Shown one piece after another: positions 48,108-56,851 of a stretch of DNA of 64,000 nt. Below the pieces are notes generated by a model. It did not search any database. It worked only from the letters and a program-made list of their open reading frames with translations, and had not been told where the DNA came from. The translations under genes and the position numbers were made by a program. The stretch's first letter is position 1. Every line of letters starts with the position of its first letter. The DNA comes from an uncultured Prevotella sp. (GTDB taxonomy: Bacteria; Bacteroidota; Bacteroidia; Bacteroidales; Bacteroidaceae). Location of the stretch: NCBI GenBank assembly GCA_947170725.1, contig CAMVUM010000012.1:1-64000 (forward strand). Reading direction: 5' to 3'.

Positions 48108-48776
48108 ATGAACGCACTTCTTTCAATGACATATTTCGGTCCCGTGCAGTGGTATCAGAAGCTCCACCGCCACGAAACCGTATTCATAGAGCAACACGAC
48201 AGCTACACTAAGCAGACATACCGCAATCGCTGCGTCATAGCCACGGCCAACGGGGTGCAGTCGCTCACTGTGCCTGTGGAGCGCTCTGCAGACACATCAG
48301 ACTCAGAAGGCGGTGTACGTATCAGCGACCACGGCAACTGGCGTCATCTCCATTGGCACGCCCTTATGAGCGCTTACAGCGAGACACCGTTCTTCGAATA
48401 CTATGCCGACGACATCCGCCCCTTCTTCGAACAGCACTGGGAGGGCCTCTACGATTTCGATATGGCCATCTGCCGCCGTATGTGCGAGCTGCTGGACATC
48501 CGGCCCGACATCCGCCTTACGACGGAATATGTCCGCTCTACAACGCCGCTGACGTCTCCGTCGGCCGCTCCCGCCCTTCTGTCTGCCTCCTGTTTCCCGT
48601 CTCCCGGCGTCATTGACTTCCGTGAAGCCATCACGCCCAAACATCCTCTTCCCGACGTCGATTTCACACCGCGCCGCTACTATCAGGTCTTTGAACGCAA
48701 ACACGGCTTCCTGCCCAACCTGAGCATCCTCGACCTGCTCTTCAACATGGGGCCGGAGAGCATACTGTATCTGTGA
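48108..48776 (+). CDS. WbqC family protein
   Basis: LSMTYFGPVQWYQKLHRHETVFIEQHDSYTKQTYRNRCVIATANGVQSLTVPV. Confidence 0.9.
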   Translation: MNALLSMTYFGPVQWYQKLHRHETVFIEQHDSYTKQTYRNRCVIATANGVQSLTVPVERSADTSDSEGGVRISDHGNWRHLHWHALMSAYSETPFFEYYADDIRPFFEQHWEGLYDFDMAICRRMCELLDIRPDIRLTTEYVRSTTPLTSPSAAPALLSASCFPSPGVIDFREAITPKHPLPDVDFTPRRYYQVFERKHGFLPNLSILDLLFNMGPESILYL

Positions 48777-48810
48777 GGCGAAGAGATATTCGTTTATTAC
48801 ATATTCAAAA

Positions 48811-48849
48811 AAATGCAGGCTTCCGTATTGGGAAACCTGCATTTTTTTG
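48811..48849. terminator. Terminator after the WbqC-family gene
   Basis: AAAAAAATGCAGGCTTCC...GGAAACCTGCATTTTTTT. Confidence 0.85.
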
Positions 48850-48868
48850 AATGCTTCATTATCGTCTT

Positions 48869-48973
48869 TTAGAATCTGTATCCGAGTGTAACAGACGTAG
48901 AATGGAGTTTGACTTTCTTCGTTATTTCAGTGAAGTCTGTGCCATAGGATATTCCGGCCGCTTTCCGTCTCAT
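48869..48973 (-). pseudogene. C-terminal remnant of an outer-membrane beta-barrel protein, overlapping the M16 peptidase stop
   Basis: Minus strand reads MRRKAAGISYGTDFTEITKKVKLHSTSVTLGYRF*; ends in an aromatic residue like a terminal beta-strand. Confidence 0.6.
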
Positions 48974-50247
48974 CCGAATATCAGCGTTGTGAGCCGGTCG
49001 GGAGCGAAAAGCTCGCGGGCTACGGTCTGTATTTGGCCGGCTGTTACGGCCTCAATGCGGTTGAAGAGGGCATTGATGTCGCGTCCGTGGCCGTAGTGTA
49101 GGAAATTTTTCCCGAAGTTAAGGGCGAAGCTCTCGCGGTTGTCGCAGGCCACGGCCAGCTGGCCTTTGAGCTGTCTTTTTGCTGTTGCGAGGGCCGTGGC
49201 GGTCAGCGGTCGGTCCATCATGCGGTCCAGTTCGCGTCGGACGAGCTTGCGGCAGCGGGCGATGTCGTGAGGGTCGCAGCCGAAATAGACGGACCACAGA
49301 CCCGTGTCGGAATAGGTGACCATCGTGCTCTCTACGGTGTAGACCAGTCCGTGGCGTTCGCGGAGCGATATGTTGAGGCGGGCGTTCATTCCCGGACCGC
49401 CGAGGATGTTGTTGAGCAGATATAGCGCCATGCGGCGGTCGTCACCGGCGCCGAACGTCCGGCATCCGGTCATGACGTGGGCCTGATGGGTTCCGTGGTG
49501 GCGGATGACCTCACGGGCGGTGTAGGGCGGCAGGGCAGGGGATGATTCGCAAATTGCGGTAGCGGCGCTGTCGCACGTCAGAGGATGTCGGGTGGTAGTA
49601 TCGCCACATACATTGCCGGAAGGCGTCAGAGAGGCCGTCAGGCGGCCGAGAAGCGTTGTCAGACGGCGGAAGTCGATGTCGCCGTAGACAAAGAATACGG
49701 CGTTGTCCGGACGATAGTGACGGCGGGCAAAGCGCTCTACGTTTTCACGCCGGTAGGTGCGGAGCCGGTCGGCCGAGCCGAGGATGCCGTGACCGAGCGG
49801 ATGGCCGCTGAAGATGAGGTTCTCAAACTCGTCGTATATCAGTTCCGCCGGCGAGTCGTTGTAGCTCTCAATCTCGTCGCATACCACCTCCACTTCGCGG
49901 TCCAGTTCGGTCTGCGGGTAGGTGCTGTTGAAGACAATGTCGGTCAGCAGGTCGACGGCCCGCGGAAAATGGTCGCGCAGGACGGACGAATAGTAGACCG
50001 TGGACTCCTTGTTTGTGAAAGCGTTGAGGTCTCCCCCGACGCTTTCAAGAGTGTTGATTATCCGCAGGGCGCTCCGCCGCGACGTTCCCTTGAACGTCGC
50101 GTGCTCGCAGAAGTGGGCCATGCCTTCCTCTCCCTCCAGCTCGTGGCGCGTTCCGGCGGCTATCCCGTAGCCGCAATAGACCACGGGAGATGCGGACGGG
50201 AGATGGATTACCCGCAGTCCGTTGGGCAGTGTATGTGTGTTGTAGCT
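48970..50247 (-). CDS. M16 family zinc peptidase (processing protease-like)
   Basis: GMAHFCEHATFKGT (HxxEH), downstream acidic region VVCDEIESY. Start chosen at MSYNTHTLPNGLRV. Confidence 0.93.
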   Translation of the reverse strand, partial: SYNTHTLPNGLRVIHLPSASPVVYCGYGIAAGTRHELEGEEGMAHFCEHATFKGTSRRSALRIINTLESVGGDLNAFTNKESTVYYSSVLRDHFPRAVDLLTDIVFNSTYPQTELDREVEVVCDEIESYNDSPAELIYDEFENLIFSGHPLGHGILGSADRLRTYRRENVERFARRHYRPDNAVFFVYGDIDFRRLTTLLGRLTASLTPSGNVCGDTTTRHPLTCDSAATAICESSPALPPYTAREVIRHHGTHQAHVMTGCRTFGAGDDRRMALYLLNNILGGPGMNARLNISLRERHGLVYTVESTMVTYSDTGLWSVYFGCDPHDIARCRKLVRRELDRMMDRPLTATALATAKRQLKGQLAVACDNRESFALNFGKNFLHYGHGRDINALFNRIEAVTAGQIQTVARELFAPDRLTTLIFG

Positions 50248-52193
50248 CATTTCTTTTTCGGTCTTCTCCTTGCCCATCCTTCCTCGCTGAAGTCCGGTTC
50301 GTCGCCAATCAGCTGGATGTCGTGACCCTGGAAGAACTGACGCCAGTCGTCCTTGCGTCCGCTTTCTAAGCGCATTTCGCCGCGCTGTCCGCGGCGGCTT
50401 TTGGGCTGTTGCGGTCCTTCGTCGGTGTCGTTGTGTCGCTTTGACTTCTTCTCATACTGTTCAAAGCCCTGGGCGTTCCTTCCTTCGTCGCGTCTCTTTC
50501 CTCGTCCGGCAGTTCTTTCGCTGCGTCCGGTGTTTCTGTTGCCGCGGTCTTCGGCGTCGTTGCATCTCACTTCGCGGCCCTTATACCGCGTTCCGTTGAG
50601 CGCGTCCATGACCTTGCGTGCGTCTTCTCCCGGCACTTCAATGTAGGCGAACTTGTCCAGCAGGTCGATATGGCCGATTTCCTGACGGCCCTGAACATGT
50701 CGGTTGACAAACTGCATGACCTCGCCCGGATAGAATCCGTCGGCCTTTCCGAGGTTGACGAACAGCCGGCGGTAGCCCCGTTCGGCTTTGCGACGTGATG
50801 CCGGTCCGGCGTTGCCGCGGCTTCCGTTCTTCTCTCCGCGGGCGCCCTTTCCGGACTTCTTTTCCGGCGTTACGTCTATCTCGGGAGCGTCGGCATAATA
50901 AGCCAGGAAGCGGCCGAAGGCCTGACTGACAATCTTCTTGATGATGTCTTCCTTGTCTATGAACTCGAAGTGGCGGTTGATTTCCTCCATGAACGGTGCT
51001 ATCTGTTCGTCGTCGACGTCGACCTTGACGATTTCGTCCATCACCTTGTAGAGCTGTTTGGTGCATATTTCCTGCGGCGAGGGTATCTTTCCTGCGACAA
51101 ACTCCTTGCCGATGATTTTCTCCACGGCGCGCACCTTGTGACGTTCGCGTGTGTGGATGATGGCGATGGAGGTACCCTTCTTTCCGGCGCGTCCGGTACG
51201 TCCGCTGCGGTGGGTGTAGGACTCCGTGTCGTCGGGCATGCCGAAGTTGATGACATGGGTCAGGTCGTCGACATCCAGACCGCGTGCGGCCACGTCTGTT
51301 GCCACGAGCAGCTGTGTCAGGTGCTGACGGAATTTCTGCATAGTCTGGTCGCGTTGCTGCTGTGAGAGGTCTCCGTGGAGCGACTCGGCGTTGTAGCCGT
51401 CATTGATCAGCTTGTCGGCAATCTCCTGAGTCTCACGCTTTGTGCGGCAGAAGATGATGGCGAATATTCGCGGGTAGTAGTCGACAACGCGCTTCAGGGC
51501 CAGGTATTTGTCTTTAGCGCTGACCATATAGTAGACGTGGTTGACGTTCTCGGCGCCCTCGTTGCGGCTTCCGACAACGATTTCCTTGTGGTCTCTCAGA
51601 TATGACTTGGCTATCTTTTCAATCTCCTTGCTCATTGTTGCCGAGAAAAGCAGCGTGTTGCGGTCTTCCGGCATGCCTTCGAATATCTCGTTGATGCTGT
51701 CGGAGAAGCCCATGTTGAGCATTTCGTCGGCTTCGTCCAGCACGACGTTGCGCACGGCGTCGAGCCGGGCCTTGCCGCGGTTCATCAGGTCGATGAGGCG
51801 TCCCGGCGTGGCCACGATGATGTGGGCGCCATGGTTGAGCGAGCGGATCTGCGTCTCGATGGACGCTCCGCCGTAGACGGCGACAACGTTGATGCCGCGC
51901 ATGTATTTAGAGAAATCCTTCAGGTCGTCGGCTATCTGGAGGCATAGCTCTCGTGTGGGGCTGAGTATCAGTGCCTGAGTCTCGCGATTTTCGGGGTCAA
52001 TTCGTTGGAGTACGGGTATGCCGAAAGCGGCGGTCTTTCCAGTGCCGGTTTGTGCCAGCGCGATAACGTCGTTACGGTTGCCAAGCAGATAGGGGATTAC
52101 TTCTTCCTGAACGGGCATGGGATGCTCAAATCCGAGTTCCTCGATGGCGCGGCGAATCTCTTCGCTTACGCCCAATTCTTCAAATGTCTTCAA
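50247..52193 (-). CDS. DEAD-box RNA helicase with C-terminal DbpA-like RNA-binding domain
   Basis: ALAQTGTGKTAAFGIPVLQ, VLDEADEMLNMGF, LFSATMSKEIE, THRSGRTGRAGKKG, YRRLFVNLGKADGFYPGEVMQFVN. Confidence 0.96.
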   Translation of the reverse strand: MKTFEELGVSEEIRRAIEELGFEHPMPVQEEVIPYLLGNRNDVIALAQTGTGKTAAFGIPVLQRIDPENRETQALILSPTRELCLQIADDLKDFSKYMRGINVVAVYGGASIETQIRSLNHGAHIIVATPGRLIDLMNRGKARLDAVRNVVLDEADEMLNMGFSDSINEIFEGMPEDRNTLLFSATMSKEIEKIAKSYLRDHKEIVVGSRNEGAENVNHVYYMVSAKDKYLALKRVVDYYPRIFAIIFCRTKRETQEIADKLINDGYNAESLHGDLSQQQRDQTMQKFRQHLTQLLVATDVAARGLDVDDLTHVINFGMPDDTESYTHRSGRTGRAGKKGTSIAIIHTRERHKVRAVEKIIGKEFVAGKIPSPQEICTKQLYKVMDEIVKVDVDDEQIAPFMEEINRHFEFIDKEDIIKKIVSQAFGRFLAYYADAPEIDVTPEKKSGKGARGEKNGSRGNAGPASRRKAERGYRRLFVNLGKADGFYPGEVMQFVNRHVQGRQEIGHIDLLDKFAYIEVPGEDARKVMDALNGTRYKGREVRCNDAEDRGNRNTGRSERTAGRGKRRDEGRNAQGFEQYEKKSKRHNDTDEGPQQPKSRRGQRGEMRLESGRKDDWRQFFQGHDIQLIGDEPDFSEEGWARRRPKKK

Positions 52194-52398
52194 ATTAAAA
52201 ATACTTTATAATGACTGTGCTTGCCCTAACCTATCTTCCTTATCGGGAACCGACCGTTTAGGGGTATTGCGCTGCAAAGGTAATGAAAATAAATCGGTTA
52301 CGCACCGCCAAAACCGGAAAAAGAACGCTTTGGGACGAAAAATGATTTGTGCTGATGTTATTACGCAATTACCTGAAGAATTTTAATAAAATTCTCCG

Positions 52399-52406
52399 TA
52401 TCTTTG
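52399..52406 (+). promoter_or_regulatory. Bacteroidetes -7 box (TATCTTTG)
   Basis: TAnnTTTG about 41 bp before the ATG at 52448. Confidence 0.6.
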
Positions 52407-52447
52407 CGCTTGGTATTATATAATAACAATAATATATACGATATCTT

Positions 52448-52981
52448 ATGAAAATCTGTGTATTTTGTTCGGCCAACAGTGCCATCGACCCCGATTTCTT
52501 CACCGCAACCGAAGAACTTGGACGCTGGGCCGGCGAGAGCGGCCACACGATAGTGTTCGGCGGCTGTGACATGGGACTGATGGAGCATATCGGGCGTACG
52601 GCCCGCAACCATGGCGCGACGACCGTGGGAGTTGTCCCTACGAAGGTGGAGGAGCGTGGCCGGACGAGTGCCCACATAGATGTGCACATTCCTTGCGACA
52701 ATCTCAGTGACCGCAAGGACCTGATGGTCGCCCAAAGCGATGTCTTCATAGCCCTGCCGGGCGGCATCGGTACGCTTGACGAAATCTTCACCGTGGCCGC
52801 CGCCGGCACAATCGGTTATCATTCAAAGCGCGTTATTCTCTATAATATAAAGGGTTTCTGGAATTCTCTCATTGCCCTTCTCGACGATCTTCAGAACCGC
52901 GGAATGGTCCGTGGCGATTGGCGAAGCCGCATACTGGTGGCCGGAAACCTTGAGGAGATAATCAGTCTTTTGGAGAGTTGA
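52448..52981 (+). CDS. LOG family protein (TIGR00730-like)
   Basis: MKICVFCSANSAIDP, VFGGCDMGLMEHIG, DVFIALPGGIGTLDEIF. Confidence 0.92.
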   Translation: MKICVFCSANSAIDPDFFTATEELGRWAGESGHTIVFGGCDMGLMEHIGRTARNHGATTVGVVPTKVEERGRTSAHIDVHIPCDNLSDRKDLMVAQSDVFIALPGGIGTLDEIFTVAAAGTIGYHSKRVILYNIKGFWNSLIALLDDLQNRGMVRGDWRSRILVAGNLEEIISLLES

Positions 52982-53205
52982 TGGTGTTTCGCGGGAGTTG
53001 CGGAACCCGATTCTGACATTCGGCATCGAAACGTGAACGATGCACGCGGTATTGAAATGCAGATGAAGAGTGTCTTTGGATATGCCGGTTTTTGGGGGAT
53101 AGTTCTCTTCTGTAAACATTGTTGCGTGAAAAACGATGACAAATGAGAATCGTGTTTCGGAGCGGCGGAAAGGCACCGGAAGCGTGACGGAAAGGAGAAG
53201 GATTT

Positions 53206-53312
53206 GCCGTAAGGGTCTCCCGGGGTTACAACGGGGCCGTTGTCATCTTGCAACGGCGGTCTTGTTGCAATGCGATAATGGCTCCGTTGTAACCCCGGGA
53301 GGCCCTTACGGC
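53206..53312. repeat. GC-rich palindromic intergenic element, copy 3 (most intact)
   Basis: GCCGTAAGGGTCTCCCGGGGTTACAACGG (53206-53234) / CCGTTGTAACCCCGGGAGGCCCTTACGGC (53284-53312), 28/29 paired; internal TTGCAAC/GTTGCAA. Confidence 0.92.
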
Positions 53313-53534
53313 ATGGAAAATCCTCATTTTTTGGCTTGAAAAAGCGGTTTTCCGGCGGTCTGAAATTGCGCAGATTCCGGAAAAACGACGTAACTGTTTG
53401 CTCTGCAATCGGTTATGCTTGCACGCACGAGATTGCATTATTTGCGTCCTCTGGTGAAATATTTTTCGCAGAGGCCATTCCTGATGCCGTTTCGAGAGTG
53501 TTTTTGACCGTTTTTGTCAGATATTTAGTTAGTT

Positions 53535-53579
53535 AAGGAGTTATCGCTCCCTGCAACCGCTCAGGAGCGATAACTCCTT
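53535..53579. terminator. 16-bp perfect hairpin downstream of the flavoprotein gene
   Basis: AAGGAGTTATCGCTCC / GGAGCGATAACTCCTT. Confidence 0.7.
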
Positions 53580-53584
53580 TAATT

Positions 53585-54808
53585 CTAAAGACTCTCGCTC
53601 TGCAAGAGTGTCTTTGCCATTTCTCTTCCCAGCGCCACACATTGTTCCGTGGTCGTCGCGTCGAGGCTCTGGCGTATTTCCACGGGCGTGCCTACTGGCG
53701 TGAAGTGGAGGTGGTTCTCGTTCCATTCGGCAATCTTCGTGACGGCCTTGCTCGCCCATGCGTAGCTTCCGAACCAACCGATGTAGTGGTCTTTGATGTC
53801 ACGGTTGGAAAGTTCGTCAAGCAGAACGTTCATCTCGTGATATAGTCCCGTGTTGTAGGTTGGTGCGCCGACAATGAGACCGCGATAGCGGAAGACGTCG
53901 CGGATGATGTAGGAATGGTGCGTCTTCGAGACGTTATACATGACAATGTTCTTCACTCCGGCCTCGCTTGCGGCGCGTGCTATCACTTCGGCGGCACGCT
54001 CGGTGTTGCCGTACATCGTTCCGTAGCAGATGACAAGTCCCGGCTCCGTCTCGTAACGGCTCATGCGGTCATACATGCCGACAACGCGGTCGATATGCTC
54101 ATGCCATACAGGGCCGTGGGTGGAGCAGATGTAGCTGAGGCTTACGCCGGCGAGTTTTTTCAGCGCGTTCTGCACAGGAGTGCCGTATTTGCCGACGATG
54201 TTGGAGTAGTAGCGTACCATTTCGAGCCAGAATCCGTCGCAGTTTATCTGCGAGTCGATGATGCCTCCGTTGAGCGCTCCGAAGCATCCGAAAGCGTCGC
54301 CAGAGAAAAGCACGGTTTCCTTGGCCGCGTTTTCTTCCACGGTGTTTGTGGTCATGAGCGTCATCATTGTCTCGGGCCAGTGGACCATGGGCGTCATGAC
54401 GAAGCTGAGAGTGTGGTGGCCGAGGTCGATGGTGTCGCCGTTCTTTACCTCCACGCAGCGGTCGGCTATTCCGTAGAAGCCTTCCATCATGCCGAATGTT
54501 TTCTTGTTGCCGATGATTTGGACGTCGGGATAGTATTTCCGTATCAGTTCGATTGATCCGCTGTGGTCCGGTTCCATGTGGTTGACTACGAGATAGTCGA
54601 TCTGGCGGTCGCCGAGAACGTCTTTAATGTTCTTGATGTAGGCCATGAAGAAGTCTACTTCGACTGTATCTACAAGGCACACCTTGTCGTCGCAGATGAG
54701 GTAGGAGTTGTAGGAAACTCCGTCCGGCAGCGGCCAAAGGCCCTCGAAGAGGTCCTTGTTGCGGTCGTTGACGCCGACATAGAAAAGATTGTCTGTGATC
54801 TGTTGCAT
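53585..54808 (-). CDS. FprA family A-type flavoprotein (metallo-beta-lactamase fold plus flavodoxin)
   Basis: VVNHMEPDHSGSIELI, CSTHGPVWHEHIDRVVGMYDRMS, VICYGTMYGNTERAAEVIA, IVGAPTYNTGLYHEM. Confidence 0.95.
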   Translation of the reverse strand: MQQITDNLFYVGVNDRNKDLFEGLWPLPDGVSYNSYLICDDKVCLVDTVEVDFFMAYIKNIKDVLGDRQIDYLVVNHMEPDHSGSIELIRKYYPDVQIIGNKKTFGMMEGFYGIADRCVEVKNGDTIDLGHHTLSFVMTPMVHWPETMMTLMTTNTVEENAAKETVLFSGDAFGCFGALNGGIIDSQINCDGFWLEMVRYYSNIVGKYGTPVQNALKKLAGVSLSYICSTHGPVWHEHIDRVVGMYDRMSRYETEPGLVICYGTMYGNTERAAEVIARAASEAGVKNIVMYNVSKTHHSYIIRDVFRYRGLIVGAPTYNTGLYHEMNVLLDELSNRDIKDHYIGWFGSYAWASKAVTKIAEWNENHLHFTPVGTPVEIRQSLDATTTEQCVALGREMAKTLLQSESL

Positions 54809-54848
54809 GATTATATATTTTGATACACCATCTTTTGAGGGTTGGGTT

Positions 54849-55799
54849 TCAGTTGTTTTTGTATGTTAGTTGAGCTTTCATCTTAGCTCCGAACTCATGG
54901 TCTATGGAGTTGTTGATGCTTTGACAGCAGTTGGCCGAGAACATCTGGGCACAGCCGATGACGTTGTCCCATTGTTCTGGCGTCAGACCGGCGTCGATAG
55001 TGTCGCGGGTTATGCCATATCGGATAAGTCCGTAGACGAAGCCGGCATTGAAATTGTCGCCGGCTCCGATTGTGCTTACCGTTGATGTCTCGATCACAGG
55101 ATACTGCTTGGACAGTCCGCCCTCGGCACGCAGTTCTACAGGCAGTGCTCCTTGTGTGCAGATGAATTTCTTGGTGTAGAACGCCACTTCGCTGCGGTAG
55201 ATGACGTCGGGATCCGTCTTGCGGAACATGACTTCAAAATCGTCGCGGCTTCCGCGAACGATATCGGCATATTCGAGATTTTCAAGAATGTTTGGAGTGA
55301 GTTTCATCACCTCACTGAGGTGGGAGGCACGGAAGTTCACGTCATAGTAGAGGATTGCTCCACGGCTGCGGGCGTGTTCGAGAAAGCCGGCTACCTGAGG
55401 CCGGATAACTGGATTGACGGCATAGTAGGAGCCGAACATGACCACATCATCACGTCTGACGTCGGGATAGACGAAATCCAGGCGATCGTGAGGGTGGTCC
55501 TTGTAGAATATGTATTCAGCGTCGTTGTTGTCGTCGAGAAAGGCCAGTGAGATTGGCGATTTACTGCCCGGATAGACGTTTATGTTGTCAGCGTTGACGC
55601 CGTTGGCGCGTAGAAAATCAGTCGTGCTGTGTCCCACGCGGTCGTTGCCGGCCTCTCCAATGAATGTCGTGTTGACACCGGCACGGCCCAGCGAGATGAT
55701 GCCGTTGAAGACCGAGCCTCCCGGCACTGCGCCAATCGGTTTGTCGTTCTTAAAGATGATGTCGAGAACTGTTTCTCCTATTCCTATTACTTTGCGCAT
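54849..55799 (-). CDS. PfkB family carbohydrate kinase
   Basis: IGETVLDIIFKNDKPIGAVPGGSVFNGIISLGRAGVNTTFIGEAGNDRVG and VSTIGAGDNFNAGFVYGLI. Confidence 0.92.
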   Translation of the reverse strand: MRKVIGIGETVLDIIFKNDKPIGAVPGGSVFNGIISLGRAGVNTTFIGEAGNDRVGHSTTDFLRANGVNADNINVYPGSKSPISLAFLDDNNDAEYIFYKDHPHDRLDFVYPDVRRDDVVMFGSYYAVNPVIRPQVAGFLEHARSRGAILYYDVNFRASHLSEVMKLTPNILENLEYADIVRGSRDDFEVMFRKTDPDVIYRSEVAFYTKKFICTQGALPVELRAEGGLSKQYPVIETSTVSTIGAGDNFNAGFVYGLIRYGITRDTIDAGLTPEQWDNVIGCAQMFSANCCQSINNSIDHEFGAKMKAQLTYKNN

Positions 55800-55812
55800 A
55801 GTCTGTTGGATA

Positions 55813-56019
55813 TTTCTGCAAAGATGCTGCCGGCGAGTGCAATCAGAGCTTGCTCTTATATTGCCAAGCGCAGCAAATTTTCTGCAAAGATGCTGCCAGT
55901 GAGTGCAATCAGAGCTTGCTCTTATATTGCCGAGCGCAGCAAATTTTCTGCAAAGATGCTGCCAGTGAGTGCAATCAGAGCTTGCTCTTATATTGCCGAG
56001 CGCAGCAAATTTTCTGCAA
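55813..56019. repeat. 66-bp tandem repeat (3 full copies plus partial) upstream of the PfkB gene
   Basis: TTTCTGCAAAGATGCTGCC... begins at 55813, 55879 and 55945, with a partial copy at 56011. Confidence 0.95.
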
Positions 56020-56024
56020 AGATA
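56017..56024 (-). promoter_or_regulatory. Bacteroidetes -7 box (TATCTTTG) at the upstream end of the 66-bp array
   Basis: Reverse complement of CAAAGATA; the other array copies read CATCTTTG. Confidence 0.65.
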
Positions 56025-56100
56025 CAGTAAACCGTGTTAAGAACAAAACAAACAGACCTGTTTTTCGCCATTTGAGCAGCGTTTTGTCGGCATGATTTGC

Positions 56101-56108
56101 TATCTTTG
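56101..56108 (+). promoter_or_regulatory. Bacteroidetes -7 box (TATCTTTG) for ogt
   Basis: TAnnTTTG about 48 bp before the ATG at 56156. Confidence 0.6.
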
Positions 56109-56155
56109 CAGTCCGAAAAAAAATAACGAGGTTTAAGGACTGAATAATAGTATTT

Positions 56156-56692
56156 ATGGCAAAAGACAGACCGCATATTCTTACAAGCATGTACACATCA
56201 CCTTGCGGTACGCTCATACTCGGATCATTGGGCGACAGGTTGTGTCTGTGTGACTGGATCGAAGGTAAATCGCATACACCTATCACGCGACGTACGGAGC
56301 GTCTCACGGGGGCGACAATCGTTGAAGGAGATAGTAGTGTTATTGAAATGGCCGCCTGTCAGTTGGACGAATATTTTGACGGTCGCCGCCGTAAGTTCAC
56401 CATCCCGATGGTGATGGCCGGCAGCGAATTTCAGCGTAGTGTATGGCAGCAGTTGCAGACGATAGACTATGGAACGACGGTCACTTACACACATGAGGCG
56501 GTCCGGCTGGGACGGCTTGACGCTCTGCGTGCCGTCTCCTCGGCGATAGGTTCCAACCCCATGTCGGTCATAATCCCCTGTCACCGTGTGATAGGCTTCG
56601 ACAACCGCCTTACGGGCTATTCCGGCGGACTGGAGGCCAAGCGCTTCCTAATAGAGCTGGAGGCCGGCGTGGCCGAAGGATACAAAGAATAA
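56156..56692 (+). CDS. ogt: Methylated-DNA--protein-cysteine methyltransferase
   Basis: FQRSVWQQLQTIDYGTTVTYTHEA and VIIPCHRVIGFDNRLTGYSGGLEAKRFLIELE. Confidence 0.93.
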   Translation: MAKDRPHILTSMYTSPCGTLILGSLGDRLCLCDWIEGKSHTPITRRTERLTGATIVEGDSSVIEMAACQLDEYFDGRRRKFTIPMVMAGSEFQRSVWQQLQTIDYGTTVTYTHEAVRLGRLDALRAVSSAIGSNPMSVIIPCHRVIGFDNRLTGYSGGLEAKRFLIELEAGVAEGYKE

Positions 56693-56760
56693 GGGAATAG
56701 AAGAAGTTTTCTGAAAGGAGATAATAGAAGGAGTTTCCTGAAATGAGATAAAAGAAGAAA

Positions 56761-56840
56761 GAAAAAGCTAAAGGGAGATAAAGGACGTATGTCTTGTTCA
56801 CGACAAAGACCGTTGTCCTTTATCTCCCTTTAGCTTTTTC
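56761..56840. terminator. 26-bp perfect inverted repeat, bidirectional terminator between convergent genes
   Basis: GAAAAAGCTAAAGGGAGATAAAGGAC (56761-56786) / GTCCTTTATCTCCCTTTAGCTTTTTC (56815-56840). Confidence 0.9.
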
Positions 56841-56851
56841 CTTTTAGAATC

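Noticed and set aside
55813-56019. Possible CRISPR array
   Set aside because: The full 66-bp period is conserved with no variable spacers, there are only about 3 copies, and no cas genes are present.
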